DNA of 64,000 nt from Marivita sp046592965 (GTDB lineage Bacteria > Pseudomonadota > Alphaproteobacteria > Rhodobacterales > Rhodobacteraceae), in the NCBI RefSeq assembly GCF_046592965.1, contig NZ_JBISBV010000004.1:186001-250000 (forward strand), in the 5' to 3' direction. The position numbers and the translations under genes are program-made. Below are positions 51,760 through 60,368 of the stretch, one piece after another. Each line of letters begins with the position of its first letter. Positions within the stretch are counted from its first letter, which is position 1. The notes beneath the pieces are model-generated. The model saw nothing but the letters and a program-made list of their open reading frames with translations. It was not told where the DNA came from and searched no databases.

Positions 51760-52932
51760 TCAGGTATCAGCCGGATCTGCCAGCTTTGCGCCCAACCGCT
51801 CCAGCATCGTCAGGCATTGCGCCAACTGCTCGATTGCCAGAAACTCGTCCGCCTTGTGCGCCTGCTCGATCGAGCCGGGGCCGCAGACGACGACATCCAT
51901 CCCCAGCGCCTGAAAAATCCCCGCTTCGGTGCCAAAGGCCACTACATCCGAATTGGTCGCGCCGGTAAGCTGCGAGACGATCCGCCGCGCTTCGTTTTCG
52001 TCTGTCGGAGTGAGCCCGGCCACCTCTCCGACGATGTCGAGCAAAATGCTGGCATCCGGATGCACAGCGCGCATCTGCGGTAGCAATTCGCGCTCACAAA
52101 ACTCTTGCAGGCTCGACAGGACCAGTTGCGCATCCCCAGCCTGCACGGGGCGCATTTCCCAATCGACCTGCGCCGTCGGCGCGATGACGTTATGCGCAAC
52201 ACCGCCGGCGAGCGCACCGACATTCACCGTCGTCCAGGGCGGATCGAAGGGTGATTGCGCAGGCGCTCTGGCGCGCAGGCGGTCCTTCAGTCCCAAAAGA
52301 TGGTGCACATAGCGCACCGCGTATTCCACCGCGTTGACGCCATGATCGGGGCAAGATCCGTGACCCGCCAGCCCGGTAAACCGCGTGGTGTATTCATGGC
52401 AGCCCTTGTGACCGTCGATAATCCGCATTTCGGTCGGCTCGCCAATGATGGCAATGCCGGGTGTGAGGCCGCGATTTTTAAGGATATCGGCCAGATGCTG
52501 CGCACCGAGACAGCCGACCTCCTCGTCATAGGTGAATGCAAAATGCAAAGTCCGGTCGCGGACCTGTTCTGCCAGAGCCGGCGCCATTGCCAGGGTCGCT
52601 GCGATAAAGCCCTTCATGTCGCAGGTGCCGCGCCCGTATAGCCGGTCGTCGCGCTCTTCCATCACGAACGGATCGGAAGACCACGGCTGTTGGGCAACAG
52701 GCACGACATCGCTGTGACCCGACAACACGATCCCGCCGTCCCGCTCTGGCCCGATCGTGGCAAAAAGGTTCGCCTTGGTGCCGCACGGCGAGGCGTACAG
52801 ATCACAGCGCGCGCCTGCGTCCTCCAGCAATCCGGCCATATGCGCGATCATGTCGAGATTGCTGAGCGCCGAGATCGTGGGGTAAGCAATCAGGTCTTTC
52901 AGGATTGCCCTGCTGCGCTGTAGGGTGTCCAC
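51760..52932 (-). CDS. argE: ArgE-type M20 deacetylase
   Basis: 390-residue metallopeptidase-fold enzyme annotated as acetylornithine deacetylase. Metal ligands: H73 and D75 in LSGHSDVVPV, the bridging Asp in YGRGTCDMKGF, and the catalytic Glu pair in TYDEEVGCLGAQH; the dimerisation domain follows. Real substrate could be another N-acetyl-diamino acid, since the neighbour resembles ectoine hydrolase, whose product is N-acetyl-diaminobutyrate. Four bases separate its start from the M24 gene's stop. Confidence 0.9.
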   Translation of the reverse strand: MDTLQRSRAILKDLIAYPTISALSNLDMIAHMAGLLEDAGARCDLYASPCGTKANLFATIGPERDGGIVLSGHSDVVPVAQQPWSSDPFVMEERDDRLYGRGTCDMKGFIAATLAMAPALAEQVRDRTLHFAFTYDEEVGCLGAQHLADILKNRGLTPGIAIIGEPTEMRIIDGHKGCHEYTTRFTGLAGHGSCPDHGVNAVEYAVRYVHHLLGLKDRLRARAPAQSPFDPPWTTVNVGALAGGVAHNVIAPTAQVDWEMRPVQAGDAQLVLSSLQEFCERELLPQMRAVHPDASILLDIVGEVAGLTPTDENEARRIVSQLTGATNSDVVAFGTEAGIFQALGMDVVVCGPGSIEQAHKADEFLAIEQLAQCLTMLERLGAKLADPADT

Positions 52933-52936
52933 AGCG

Positions 52937-54121
52937 TCACTCCTTCACAAACAGCTTGCGCTCGACATTGCACAGCGTTTCGGCCCGCCCCGTTTCTGTG
53001 ATGAGGATCGTTTCGGAGGTTTCCAGCCCCCAAGTGTCCATCCAAAGCGCCGGCATGAAGTGAAAGGTCATTCCCGGCTCCAGAACGGTCTCGTCCTCCC
53101 AGCGGATCGACGCGGTGCGCTCGCCCCAATCCGGCGGATAGCTGAGGCCAACGGGATAGCCACACCGTCCCTCGCGGTGGATACCGTGCTTTTTCAGCGT
53201 ATCGACAAACCCATTGGCGATATCGCAGCAGCGATTGCCTGCGCGTGCCGCATCAAGCCCCGCTTCTATGCCGTCCATCTGCGCCTTTTCGGCATCGCGC
53301 ACCTCTTGCGTCGGGGTACCAAGGTAAACGGTGCGGCTGATCGGTGCGTGATAGCGTCGGTAACAGCCAGACAGTTCAAAGAACGTGGCCTCGCCGTCGC
53401 GCATCGGGTCGCCATTCCATGTCAGATGGGCCGCCGTGGCATCCAGACCGGACGGCGTGATCGGGACAATTGCCGGATAGTCGCCCCAGATGTCATCAAC
53501 CCCGGTGATGCCAGCGTGATAGATGTCGGCGACCAGATCGTTCTTGCGGACACCGGGCGCGGCGCGCGCGATGGCGGTTTCGATCACCTTTTCCGAAATG
53601 CGCGCGGCCTTGCGGATGAAAGCGATTTCTTCCTCGGATTTGATGAGACGCTGCCAGTTCACCAATGCGGTGGCGTCGTGAATCGTCGCCTCGGTCAAGG
53701 CGGCGGTTAGAACCTGATGAGCCTTGGCGGAATAATAGTAATTGTCCATCTCGACACCGATCTGCGCCTCCTCCAGCCCCAGATCCTTGATCAGCGCGGC
53801 CAGATCCAGCATCGGATGGCGGGCAATCGACTGCACATAGTGATCGGCGTAGCCACGGATATTGTCATGCGACATCCAGCACGTGCGCTGCCCGCCCGGA
53901 AGGTCCATCTCCCGGCCCCACCAGATCGGCTCGCCCTCGTGGCGCAGCAACACGCCCTGATGCACGTAGAAGGACCAGCCGTCATAGCCGGTCAGCCAGG
54001 CCTGATTGGAGGGGTCGGTGACAAAGATCGCATCAAGCCCCGCCGCCTCCATCGCGCCGCGCGTCAGGCTTATGCGGCGCTTGTATTCGGGAAGTGTGAA
54101 CGCGACGTTAGAGAAATCCAT
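52937..54121 (-). CDS. doeA: Ectoine-hydrolase-like M24 protein
   Basis: 394 residues of the creatinase/M24 fold. DPSNQAWLTGYDGWSFYVHQ (residues 36-55) and GVEMDNYYYSAKAHQVL fit DoeA/EutD as I remember them. The usual M24 metal aspartates are absent: the site reads TFFELSGCYRRYHAPISRTV with Glu249 where metal enzymes have Asp. EutD is reported to work without metal through a glutamate nucleophile. It may hydrolyse ectoine or a related cyclic amidine. No ectoine transporter or eutB/eutC genes are adjacent, so specificity is unsure. Confidence 0.82.
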   Translation of the reverse strand: MDFSNVAFTLPEYKRRISLTRGAMEAAGLDAIFVTDPSNQAWLTGYDGWSFYVHQGVLLRHEGEPIWWGREMDLPGGQRTCWMSHDNIRGYADHYVQSIARHPMLDLAALIKDLGLEEAQIGVEMDNYYYSAKAHQVLTAALTEATIHDATALVNWQRLIKSEEEIAFIRKAARISEKVIETAIARAAPGVRKNDLVADIYHAGITGVDDIWGDYPAIVPITPSGLDATAAHLTWNGDPMRDGEATFFELSGCYRRYHAPISRTVYLGTPTQEVRDAEKAQMDGIEAGLDAARAGNRCCDIANGFVDTLKKHGIHREGRCGYPVGLSYPPDWGERTASIRWEDETVLEPGMTFHFMPALWMDTWGLETSETILITETGRAETLCNVERKLFVKE

Positions 54122-54192
54122 AAGAGACTCGACCGGTTAGGATGTGCACCGCAAATGTGCGTTTCGCCGGTGCCTCAAAAATTCATCAGTGG

Positions 54193-54215
54193 ATTTCTTG
54201 ACAAAATCAAGAAAT
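54193..54215. promoter_or_regulatory. Inverted repeat between divergent genes
   Basis: ATTTCTTGA (54193-54201) and TCAAGAAAT (54207-54215), perfect nine-base arms with five bases between. It lies between the M24 gene and the aminotransferase, overlapping a TTGACA-like -35. Likely an operator for an unlinked regulator controlling both directions. Confidence 0.55.
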
Positions 54216-54264
54216 TTCCGCCTGTTGAGGCCGAACGCACAAAGAGGACCGACAGGGGGACGAT

Positions 54265-55638
54265 ATGCTGAAAAACGATCAACTCGACCAATGGGATCGT
54301 GACAACTTCTTTCATCCCTCGACACATCTGGCGCAACATGCCCGTGGCGAAAGCCCGTCGCGCGTCATCAAAACCGCCTCTGGTGTCTTTATCGAGGATC
54401 GCAACGGAACCAGGCTGTTGGACGCGTTTGCCGGGTTGTATTGCGTCAACGTCGGCTATGGCCGTCAGGAGATCGCCGAGGCGATTGCGGATCAGGCGCG
54501 GGAACTGGCCTATTATCATTCCTATGTCGGTCACGGCACCGAGGCGTCGATCACGCTTGCCAAGATGGTTCTGGATCGCGCGCCCAAGAACATGTCAAAG
54601 GTCTATTTCGGCCTTGGCGGGTCGGATGCGAACGAAACCAACATCAAGCTGATCTGGTATTACAACAACATCCTTGGCCGTCCCGAAAAGAAGAAAATCA
54701 TCTCGCGCTGGCGTGGCTATCACGGGTCGGGCCTGATGACCGGATCGCTGACCGGGCTGGAGCTGTTTCACAAGAAATTCGATCTGCCGGTCGAACAGGT
54801 GTTCCACACTACGGCGCCTTACTATTTCCGCCGCGACGATCTGGGGCAAAGCGAAGAGCAGTTCGTCGCGCAATGCGTGGCCGACCTCGAGGCGCTGATC
54901 GAACGTGAAGGTGCCGACACCATCGCCGCCTTCATCGGCGAGCCGGTACTGGGAACCGGCGGTATCGTCCCGCCGCCTGCGGGATATTGGCAGGCGATAG
55001 AGGCTGTGCTCGACAAGCACGACATCCTGCTGATCGCGGATGAAGTCGTGACCGGCTTTGGCCGCCTCGGCACGATGTTCGGGTCCGACCATTATGGCAT
55101 GACGCCGGACATCATCACCATCGCCAAGGGACTGACCTCGGCCTACGCGCCGCTTTCGGGGTCCATCGTTTCGGAAAAGGTCTGGAACGTGCTGGAGCAG
55201 GGAACCGACGAGAATGGTCCCATCGGCCACGGCTGGACTTATTCCGCGCACCCGATCGGCGCCGCGGCGGGGGTGGCGAACCTCACACTGATCGACAATC
55301 TGAACCTCATGCACGACGCGGGTGACGTGGGCACTTATCTCAACACGGCAATGACAGAGGCGTTGGCCGATCACCCTCATGTCGGTGACGTGCGAGGCGA
55401 AGGCATGTTGTGTGCCGTCGAATTCGTCAGGGACAAGAGCGACCGCGTGTTCTTCGATGCAGGCGACAAGATCGGGCCGCAAGTCTCGGCCAAGCTGCTG
55501 GAGCAGGACAGGATCATCGCACGGGCCATGCCGCAAGGCGACATCCTGGGGTTCGCGCCCCCGTTCTGCCTGACGCGCGAAGAGGCGGATCAGGTGGTTG
55601 CCGGAACGGTGCGGGCCGTGAAGGCGGTGCTTGGCTAG
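54265..55638 (+). CDS. Class III omega-aminotransferase
   Basis: 457-residue PLP enzyme. PLP lysine K288 in IITIAKGLTSAYAPLSG, phosphate-binding GLGGSDANETNIKLIWYYNN, RGYHGSGLMTGSLTGL, and DEVVTGFGRLGTMFGSDHYG. It resembles beta-alanine/omega-amino acid-pyruvate and putrescine/diaminobutyrate transaminases. Divergent from the ectoine-hydrolase-like gene with an inverted repeat in between, so a role on the diamino acid product is possible. Confidence 0.92.
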   Translation: MLKNDQLDQWDRDNFFHPSTHLAQHARGESPSRVIKTASGVFIEDRNGTRLLDAFAGLYCVNVGYGRQEIAEAIADQARELAYYHSYVGHGTEASITLAKMVLDRAPKNMSKVYFGLGGSDANETNIKLIWYYNNILGRPEKKKIISRWRGYHGSGLMTGSLTGLELFHKKFDLPVEQVFHTTAPYYFRRDDLGQSEEQFVAQCVADLEALIEREGADTIAAFIGEPVLGTGGIVPPPAGYWQAIEAVLDKHDILLIADEVVTGFGRLGTMFGSDHYGMTPDIITIAKGLTSAYAPLSGSIVSEKVWNVLEQGTDENGPIGHGWTYSAHPIGAAAGVANLTLIDNLNLMHDAGDVGTYLNTAMTEALADHPHVGDVRGEGMLCAVEFVRDKSDRVFFDAGDKIGPQVSAKLLEQDRIIARAMPQGDILGFAPPFCLTREEADQVVAGTVRAVKAVLG

Positions 55639-55642
55639 GGCG

Positions 55643-56461
55643 TCACTCTGTTTGCCCTGCGCGCAATGCCTCGACTGCCTGGGCAACCTGTTTGATCGCT
55701 GTGAGCACGTGCGGGGTTTCGCACACCCAATCTGCGGAACTGTGATACATTGCAATCCCGGCAATGGCCGGGTGTGTCGTCATTTCTTCCGATCTGGAAA
55801 AGCCGTCATTGTGCGGCGCGCCGATCAGCAGGTCGGGTGCGTGCAGCACCAACTGCTCGAGCGACAGACGGCCGTTTCCGGTCATGCCAAGGGCCGCCGA
55901 CAGATTGCGCGCGCCACCTGCTGTCAGGATGTCGTGGCTCAGCGTGCCCGTGCCCAGCGCATAGCCGTTTGGAAAGAAGAAAGCCGCCAGCGGCGCTGAG
56001 TCGTCCGGCTCTGAAAACTGCGCGAGTTCGGCCTCGAAGGCCGCTGCCATCGTCTCGGCCCGAGCCTCTTGTGCAAGCACGCGACCCATCTTGCGCATTG
56101 ACGCGGGAATGTCTTCCAGCGCCTGCACCAAGGGGAACTCCACGATCTCGACGCCGATGCTGCGCAACATGTTCATCAGCGCCGGATCGTTATACTGGCC
56201 CGCGACCACGATATCGGGCGCTTGCACGGCAATGGCTTCCGCGCTGGCGCTGGTCTTGGCGAAAGCGGCAGCCTCAGCCGCCATGGCAGATGCACGCGGA
56301 TCATCCGCAAGCGGGCTCAGCGCAATGATCTGCGAAGGCTCGGCAAGCAGCATGACCAATTGGTCTGTGCATACGTTGACTGACACGACACGCGGCAGGC
56401 CGGATGCGCCGGCCCCCATCGGGGCCAGCAGCAGGATCAAAAGCGTCAGCAGACGCAGCAT
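55643..56461 (-). CDS. btuF: Cobalamin-type ABC binding protein, BtuF-like
   Basis: 272 residues with a signal peptide (MLRLLTLLILLLAPMGAGAS) and the periplasmic binding fold: LPRVVSVNVCTDQLVMLLAE, IIALSPLADDPRAS, APDIVVAGQYNDPALMNMLR. It begins two bases after the btuB stop and is thus under the same riboswitch. The matching permease and ATPase genes (btuCD) are not in the window. Confidence 0.87.
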   Translation of the reverse strand: MLRLLTLLILLLAPMGAGASGLPRVVSVNVCTDQLVMLLAEPSQIIALSPLADDPRASAMAAEAAAFAKTSASAEAIAVQAPDIVVAGQYNDPALMNMLRSIGVEIVEFPLVQALEDIPASMRKMGRVLAQEARAETMAAAFEAELAQFSEPDDSAPLAAFFFPNGYALGTGTLSHDILTAGGARNLSAALGMTGNGRLSLEQLVLHAPDLLIGAPHNDGFSRSEEMTTHPAIAGIAMYHSSADWVCETPHVLTAIKQVAQAVEALRAGQTE

Positions 56462-56463
56462 CG

Positions 56464-58296
56464 TCAGAACGACGTTTCGACGCCGAACCGGACCGTCCGC
56501 TCGGGCGCGTTGTAACCGCGGACAGTCTGGTAATCGACGTCGCCGATATTCTCGATCGCGCCGTACAAATACGCCTTGTCGCTGACAGCATAGCGCGCCG
56601 AGACATCCCACAGGGTGTAGTCATCCAACCGCGTCGGGGTTCCGAAACCGTCCAGCTTGTCGGCCACTCGGGTCATGTTGACGGCCACCTGCAATTCGTC
56701 TGTCACATCCGCCTCAAGCGCCAGCGCCAGATCGTGACGCGGCACGAGGATCAACCGGTCGCCGTCGTTTTCGGCATCGGTCAGGGTGTAGGCTCCGGAG
56801 AGGCGCAGCCGGTCTGTGACGGCATAGCTGCCGCTCAACTCGAGCCCGCGCGAGTGCGTTGTGCCATCGGTCTGGATGTAACAGCCAAAGGCCTGCGACG
56901 GCAGGCAATCAGGCGTCACGCCAAAGCCGATCAGGTTGTCGATCTCGGACCAGAACAGTGTGGCACTGACAGAGCCGCGCTCACCAAATTCTTGCGTGAC
57001 GCCAAGATCGAAGCTCCGGCTTTCTTCGGGGTCAAGCGCGCCGGAGCCGCCATAAGGCCCGAAGCGCTCATAGAGCGACGGCGCGCGGTATCCGGTTCCG
57101 ATGGAGGCGCGCAGGGTGGTGGCGTCGGCCAAGCGATACGACAGCGCCGCGCGGCCCGAAAGCTGACCGTCGAAATCGGAATAATCATCATAGCGCAACG
57201 TCAAAGCCAGCTCGACCGCATCAGTCGGCGTCGCCTTGACCTCGGCGAACACGGCAGAGTTCGAGGCGTCGTAATCATCGCCGTCAAGCGATGCGCGCTC
57301 TTCGGTCCAGTCGGCACCAAGCGCCAGCGCGACGCCGGTCGCAACCTCGCCTTGCGCCAGATAGGCAACGGTGTCGCGCTCGCCGATGAATTCGCGGGTG
57401 AAGCCGTCTTCGTCAAAGCGTTCGGTTTCGAACGTGCTGAAGCTCACTTCGTGATCCCATGCGCCGGTCTGGAATTCGCCGAATACGCGCACACCGCGCC
57501 GTGTTTCATCCAACTCGCCAGAAGTGTCGCTCGCCGAGCGGTCGAATTCGCTCGTCGCGTCCGACCACAGCCCGGCCATGCCGACGCGGATCATGTCGCT
57601 CACCTGATAGGCCGCGAACAGGTTGACGTTGTTCTGCGTGAACCCGTCATCCTCGTTGTCGGTGTCGCGTGCCGAGAACCCCTCGGACGTGATGCGGCCA
57701 AGGCTAAGCGCCAATTCGGCGCGATCATCGCGATACCCGACGCTGAGGTTGCCGGCGCGGGTCTCGTAGCTGCCAAGCTCAAGCTGGGCCCGCCCCGAGA
57801 TGCCATCGACGAGCGGACGCCATGTCTCGACCTCGACAACACCGGCAATTGCGTCAGAGCCGTAGATCGCGGATTGTGTGCCTTTCACGACGGCGATGCG
57901 ATTGAGCGCGCCGCTGGTGAGCGTGCCGAAGTTGAACGCGGTCTGCGTGCTGGAGGGATCGGTGACGTCGATCCCGTCAACGCGCGCGCCGATATAGGAT
58001 CCGCCAAGCCCCCGAATGCGCAACGAAGCGCTGCTGCCCAGACCGCCATTGGCACTGAGCGAAACTCCGGGCAGGGCTTTGAGCGCCGACGTCGCGGCAA
58101 GCCCCTTGAGGCTGATTTCTTCGCTATCAACGACGTCGATGGTTGCCCCCGTCGTTTCAAGGTTGGTGGGAAGAAGACCGCCGAACACGACGATTTCCTC
58201 AAGTTCGATGACATCACCGCTCAGGGTTTGCGCAGCCGCTAAAGACGGCGCAACGAGGGTGGTGCATAAAAGCAGTTTGGTGGTGAGACGTGCCAT
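56464..58296 (-). CDS. btuB: TonB-dependent cobalamin receptor, BtuB-like
   Basis: 610 residues. Signal peptide ending PSLAAAQ, TonB-box-like ELEEIVVFGG, plug domain with TSALKALPGVSLSANGGLGS and RIRGLGGSYIGARVDGIDVT, then a beta barrel of about 22 strands ending ERTVRFGVETSF with a C-terminal Phe, as required for outer-membrane insertion. Vitamin B12 is indicated by the cobalamin riboswitch 5' of the gene. ATG 58296 matches the signal peptide. Confidence 0.94.
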   Translation of the reverse strand: MARLTTKLLLCTTLVAPSLAAAQTLSGDVIELEEIVVFGGLLPTNLETTGATIDVVDSEEISLKGLAATSALKALPGVSLSANGGLGSSASLRIRGLGGSYIGARVDGIDVTDPSSTQTAFNFGTLTSGALNRIAVVKGTQSAIYGSDAIAGVVEVETWRPLVDGISGRAQLELGSYETRAGNLSVGYRDDRAELALSLGRITSEGFSARDTDNEDDGFTQNNVNLFAAYQVSDMIRVGMAGLWSDATSEFDRSASDTSGELDETRRGVRVFGEFQTGAWDHEVSFSTFETERFDEDGFTREFIGERDTVAYLAQGEVATGVALALGADWTEERASLDGDDYDASNSAVFAEVKATPTDAVELALTLRYDDYSDFDGQLSGRAALSYRLADATTLRASIGTGYRAPSLYERFGPYGGSGALDPEESRSFDLGVTQEFGERGSVSATLFWSEIDNLIGFGVTPDCLPSQAFGCYIQTDGTTHSRGLELSGSYAVTDRLRLSGAYTLTDAENDGDRLILVPRHDLALALEADVTDELQVAVNMTRVADKLDGFGTPTRLDDYTLWDVSARYAVSDKAYLYGAIENIGDVDYQTVRGYNAPERTVRFGVETSF

Positions 58297-58364
58297 AGAA
58301 ATGATCCCGGCCTTGTCCAGCGCTGTGCGCCGGTAGAGTAACGATGATCTGGGACACAGATGCA

Positions 58365-58394
58365 TCCGCAGACGGTGATAGACACCACTGCGGA
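58365..58394. repeat. Hairpin between riboswitch and btuB start
   Basis: TCCGCAG/CTGCGGA outer arms with inner GGTG/CACC; no T-run. It is placed between the aptamer and the btuB start, so it could be part of the expression platform. Confidence 0.5.
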
Positions 58395-58439
58395 CGTGCC
58401 GCCGCCCCAACGCGCCCCGCGTTCGGACTGGGTGTTGGC

Positions 58440-58625
58440 CTACGGCAGGTCTCCTGACTTGCGGGTCGTCGCCTTGCTGGCCTTCCCAGTTCCTTGCCGG
58501 AACCAGTGGCACGATCAGCATCGCTCGCCGCTCACAGTTGCGGGGGCAGTCGCGGATTATTCATGCAGAAGCACCGCGTTCCCTTTTCACCAGACGCGTG
58601 AACGCCCGGACCGTAAACACCGCCA
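58440..58625 (-). promoter_or_regulatory. Cobalamin (AdoCbl) riboswitch
   Basis: On the minus strand, in order: GGGAACGCGGTG, the core GACTGCCCCCGCAACTGT, GCCACTGG and AGTCAGGAGACCTGCC (B12 box, 58444-58459). These are the standard conserved parts of the cobalamin aptamer. It precedes btuB by about 145 bases and should shut off btuB-btuF when cobalamin is abundant. Confidence 0.93.
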
Positions 58626-58702
58626 TCTGCACCCTGAAGCCACGGGTCGTCAAGGGTGGTTTCGCCTGTCGCCCGCGTGTGTGGCGCGTGCGAGACTTTG
58701 GC

Positions 58703-60025
58703 TCAGGGCAGGACCGCCTTCATCGCTATGTCGAGCTTGTCGACCACTTCGCCGATCTGATCGTCCGAAATGATATAGGGTGGCGCGAGCAGCACATGAT
58801 CCCCAAGATTGCCGTCGCGGGTGCCGCGCATCGGATAGCAGATCAACCCCGCCTCGAAAGCCACCTTCTTGAAGCGTGCGGCGATGTTGTGCGACGGATC
58901 AAATGGCAGTTTCGAGGCCCGATCCTCGACGATCTCGATGCCGCGGAACAACCCTCGGCCACGAATATCTCCAACATGTGCGTGTTGCCCGAACCGGTCA
59001 TGAAGCGCCTCTGCCAGCTTTTCGCCCTGGGTCTGTACCCTGGCAATCAGATCGCGCCCGTGAATGGCCTTGAGCACCGCAAGCGATGTCGCGCAGGCGA
59101 CCGGATGACCGAGATAGGTGTGCCCATGTTGGAAAAAGCCCGACCCGTCCGAAATGGCCTGATAAATCTTTGCCGAACACATCATTGCGCCGATCGGCTG
59201 GTAGCCCGCACCCAACCCTTTCGCGATACACAGGATATCGGGCACAACACCTTCGATGTCGCAGGCGAACAGGCTGCCGACACGCCCCATGCCGCACATG
59301 ACTTCATCCAGGATCAACAGCACGCCATAGGTGTCGCAAATCTCGCGGATGCGTTTGAAATAGCCCTCGACCGCCGGAACCGCGCCCATCGTGGCGCCCA
59401 CGACAGGCTCGGCGACAAAGGCGATCACGCTGTCGCGGCCAAGCCGCAGGATCTCGTCCTCCAGCTCCTGCGCAACGCGCTGGCCGTAATCGAACGATGT
59501 CTCGTCCGGCGCACGATCGACGTATTCGTAACACGGCGCGATATGGGACACATCCATCAGGATGGGCTCGAACTGCGCCCGCCGCCACGCATTTCCGCCC
59601 GTTGCCAACGCGCCAAGGGTGTTGCCGTGATAGCTTTGCCTGCGGGCGATGATATGGCGCCTTTGCGGTTCCCCGATTTCCAAAAAATACTGGCGTGCCA
59701 GTTTCAGCGCGGATTCCACAGCCTCGGAACCACCCGACACGAAATAGACGCGATCCAGATCACCGGGCGCGTCGCGCACCAGCAGATCGGCCAGTTCCTC
59801 GGCCGGATCGCTGGTGAAAAAACCGGTATGCGCATAGGCAAGTCGCGCCGCCTGATCCTGTACCGCCTGCACGATCTCGGCGTCGCCGTGACCCAGACAA
59901 GACACCGCCGCGCCGCCGGAGCCGTCAAAATACTGCTTGCCGCTATCGTCATAGAGATAGCAGCCCTCACCGCGCACGGCTTTGGGCGGAGGTGCGAGGT
60001 TATGGCGTGGAAAGACGTGGCTCAT
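58703..60025 (-). CDS. Class III aminotransferase (second)
   Basis: 440 residues. PLP lysine K269 in DILCIAKGLGAGYQPIGAMM, Asp240 in LLILDEVMCGMGRVGS, SGGSEAVESALKLARQYFLE and RRQSYHGNTLGALATGGNAW. It resembles taurine/omega-aminotransferase-like proteins near aspartate aminotransferase family YodT. Upstream (26 bases) is an inverted repeat. It is not co-oriented with the TRAP genes but is divergent from them, so it may work on the imported substrate. Confidence 0.9.
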   Translation of the reverse strand: MSHVFPRHNLAPPPKAVRGEGCYLYDDSGKQYFDGSGGAAVSCLGHGDAEIVQAVQDQAARLAYAHTGFFTSDPAEELADLLVRDAPGDLDRVYFVSGGSEAVESALKLARQYFLEIGEPQRRHIIARRQSYHGNTLGALATGGNAWRRAQFEPILMDVSHIAPCYEYVDRAPDETSFDYGQRVAQELEDEILRLGRDSVIAFVAEPVVGATMGAVPAVEGYFKRIREICDTYGVLLILDEVMCGMGRVGSLFACDIEGVVPDILCIAKGLGAGYQPIGAMMCSAKIYQAISDGSGFFQHGHTYLGHPVACATSLAVLKAIHGRDLIARVQTQGEKLAEALHDRFGQHAHVGDIRGRGLFRGIEIVEDRASKLPFDPSHNIAARFKKVAFEAGLICYPMRGTRDGNLGDHVLLAPPYIISDDQIGEVVDKLDIAMKAVLP

Positions 60026-60368
60026 CGGACATCACCTTTGCTGCAACGGCACGGTACGGTTGAGCCGTCCCAACCGTACGGGCGCATCCCACCAAGAGAC
60101 CATCCGGAACGCAAGCGATAGAACCTCTGGAGGCGGCATATGCGCCGTTTCGTCCCTGTCTGTCAGCGGTTTGACGCGACGCAAAGGACGATAGTTACAG
60201 ATTACGCGATCACTAAGCTGGCCCATTCGGAGCGAATCACGTTTTATGTCTTTGGGAACGTAAGAAAATCTCCTGCGCGCTTAAAATCGCGCTTGGGATG
60301 GGCAATTTTATTTGACGTTTCAACCTGTGGGCCGCGCCGCGTGTCCGCAAGCTAACTGGGAGAAAAAC
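60026..60368. other. Divergent intergenic region with inverted repeat
   Basis: 343 bases between the aminotransferase and the TAXI gene. GTACGGTT (60054-60061) and AACCGTAC (60072-60079), perfect eight-base arms with ten bases between, lie close to the aminotransferase start and could be an operator or leader hairpin. No gene. Confidence 0.5.

Noticed and set aside
52937..54121. Annotation as ordinary Xaa-Pro aminopeptidase
   Set aside because: The usual metal-binding aspartates are replaced, and the N-terminal pattern fits ectoine hydrolase.
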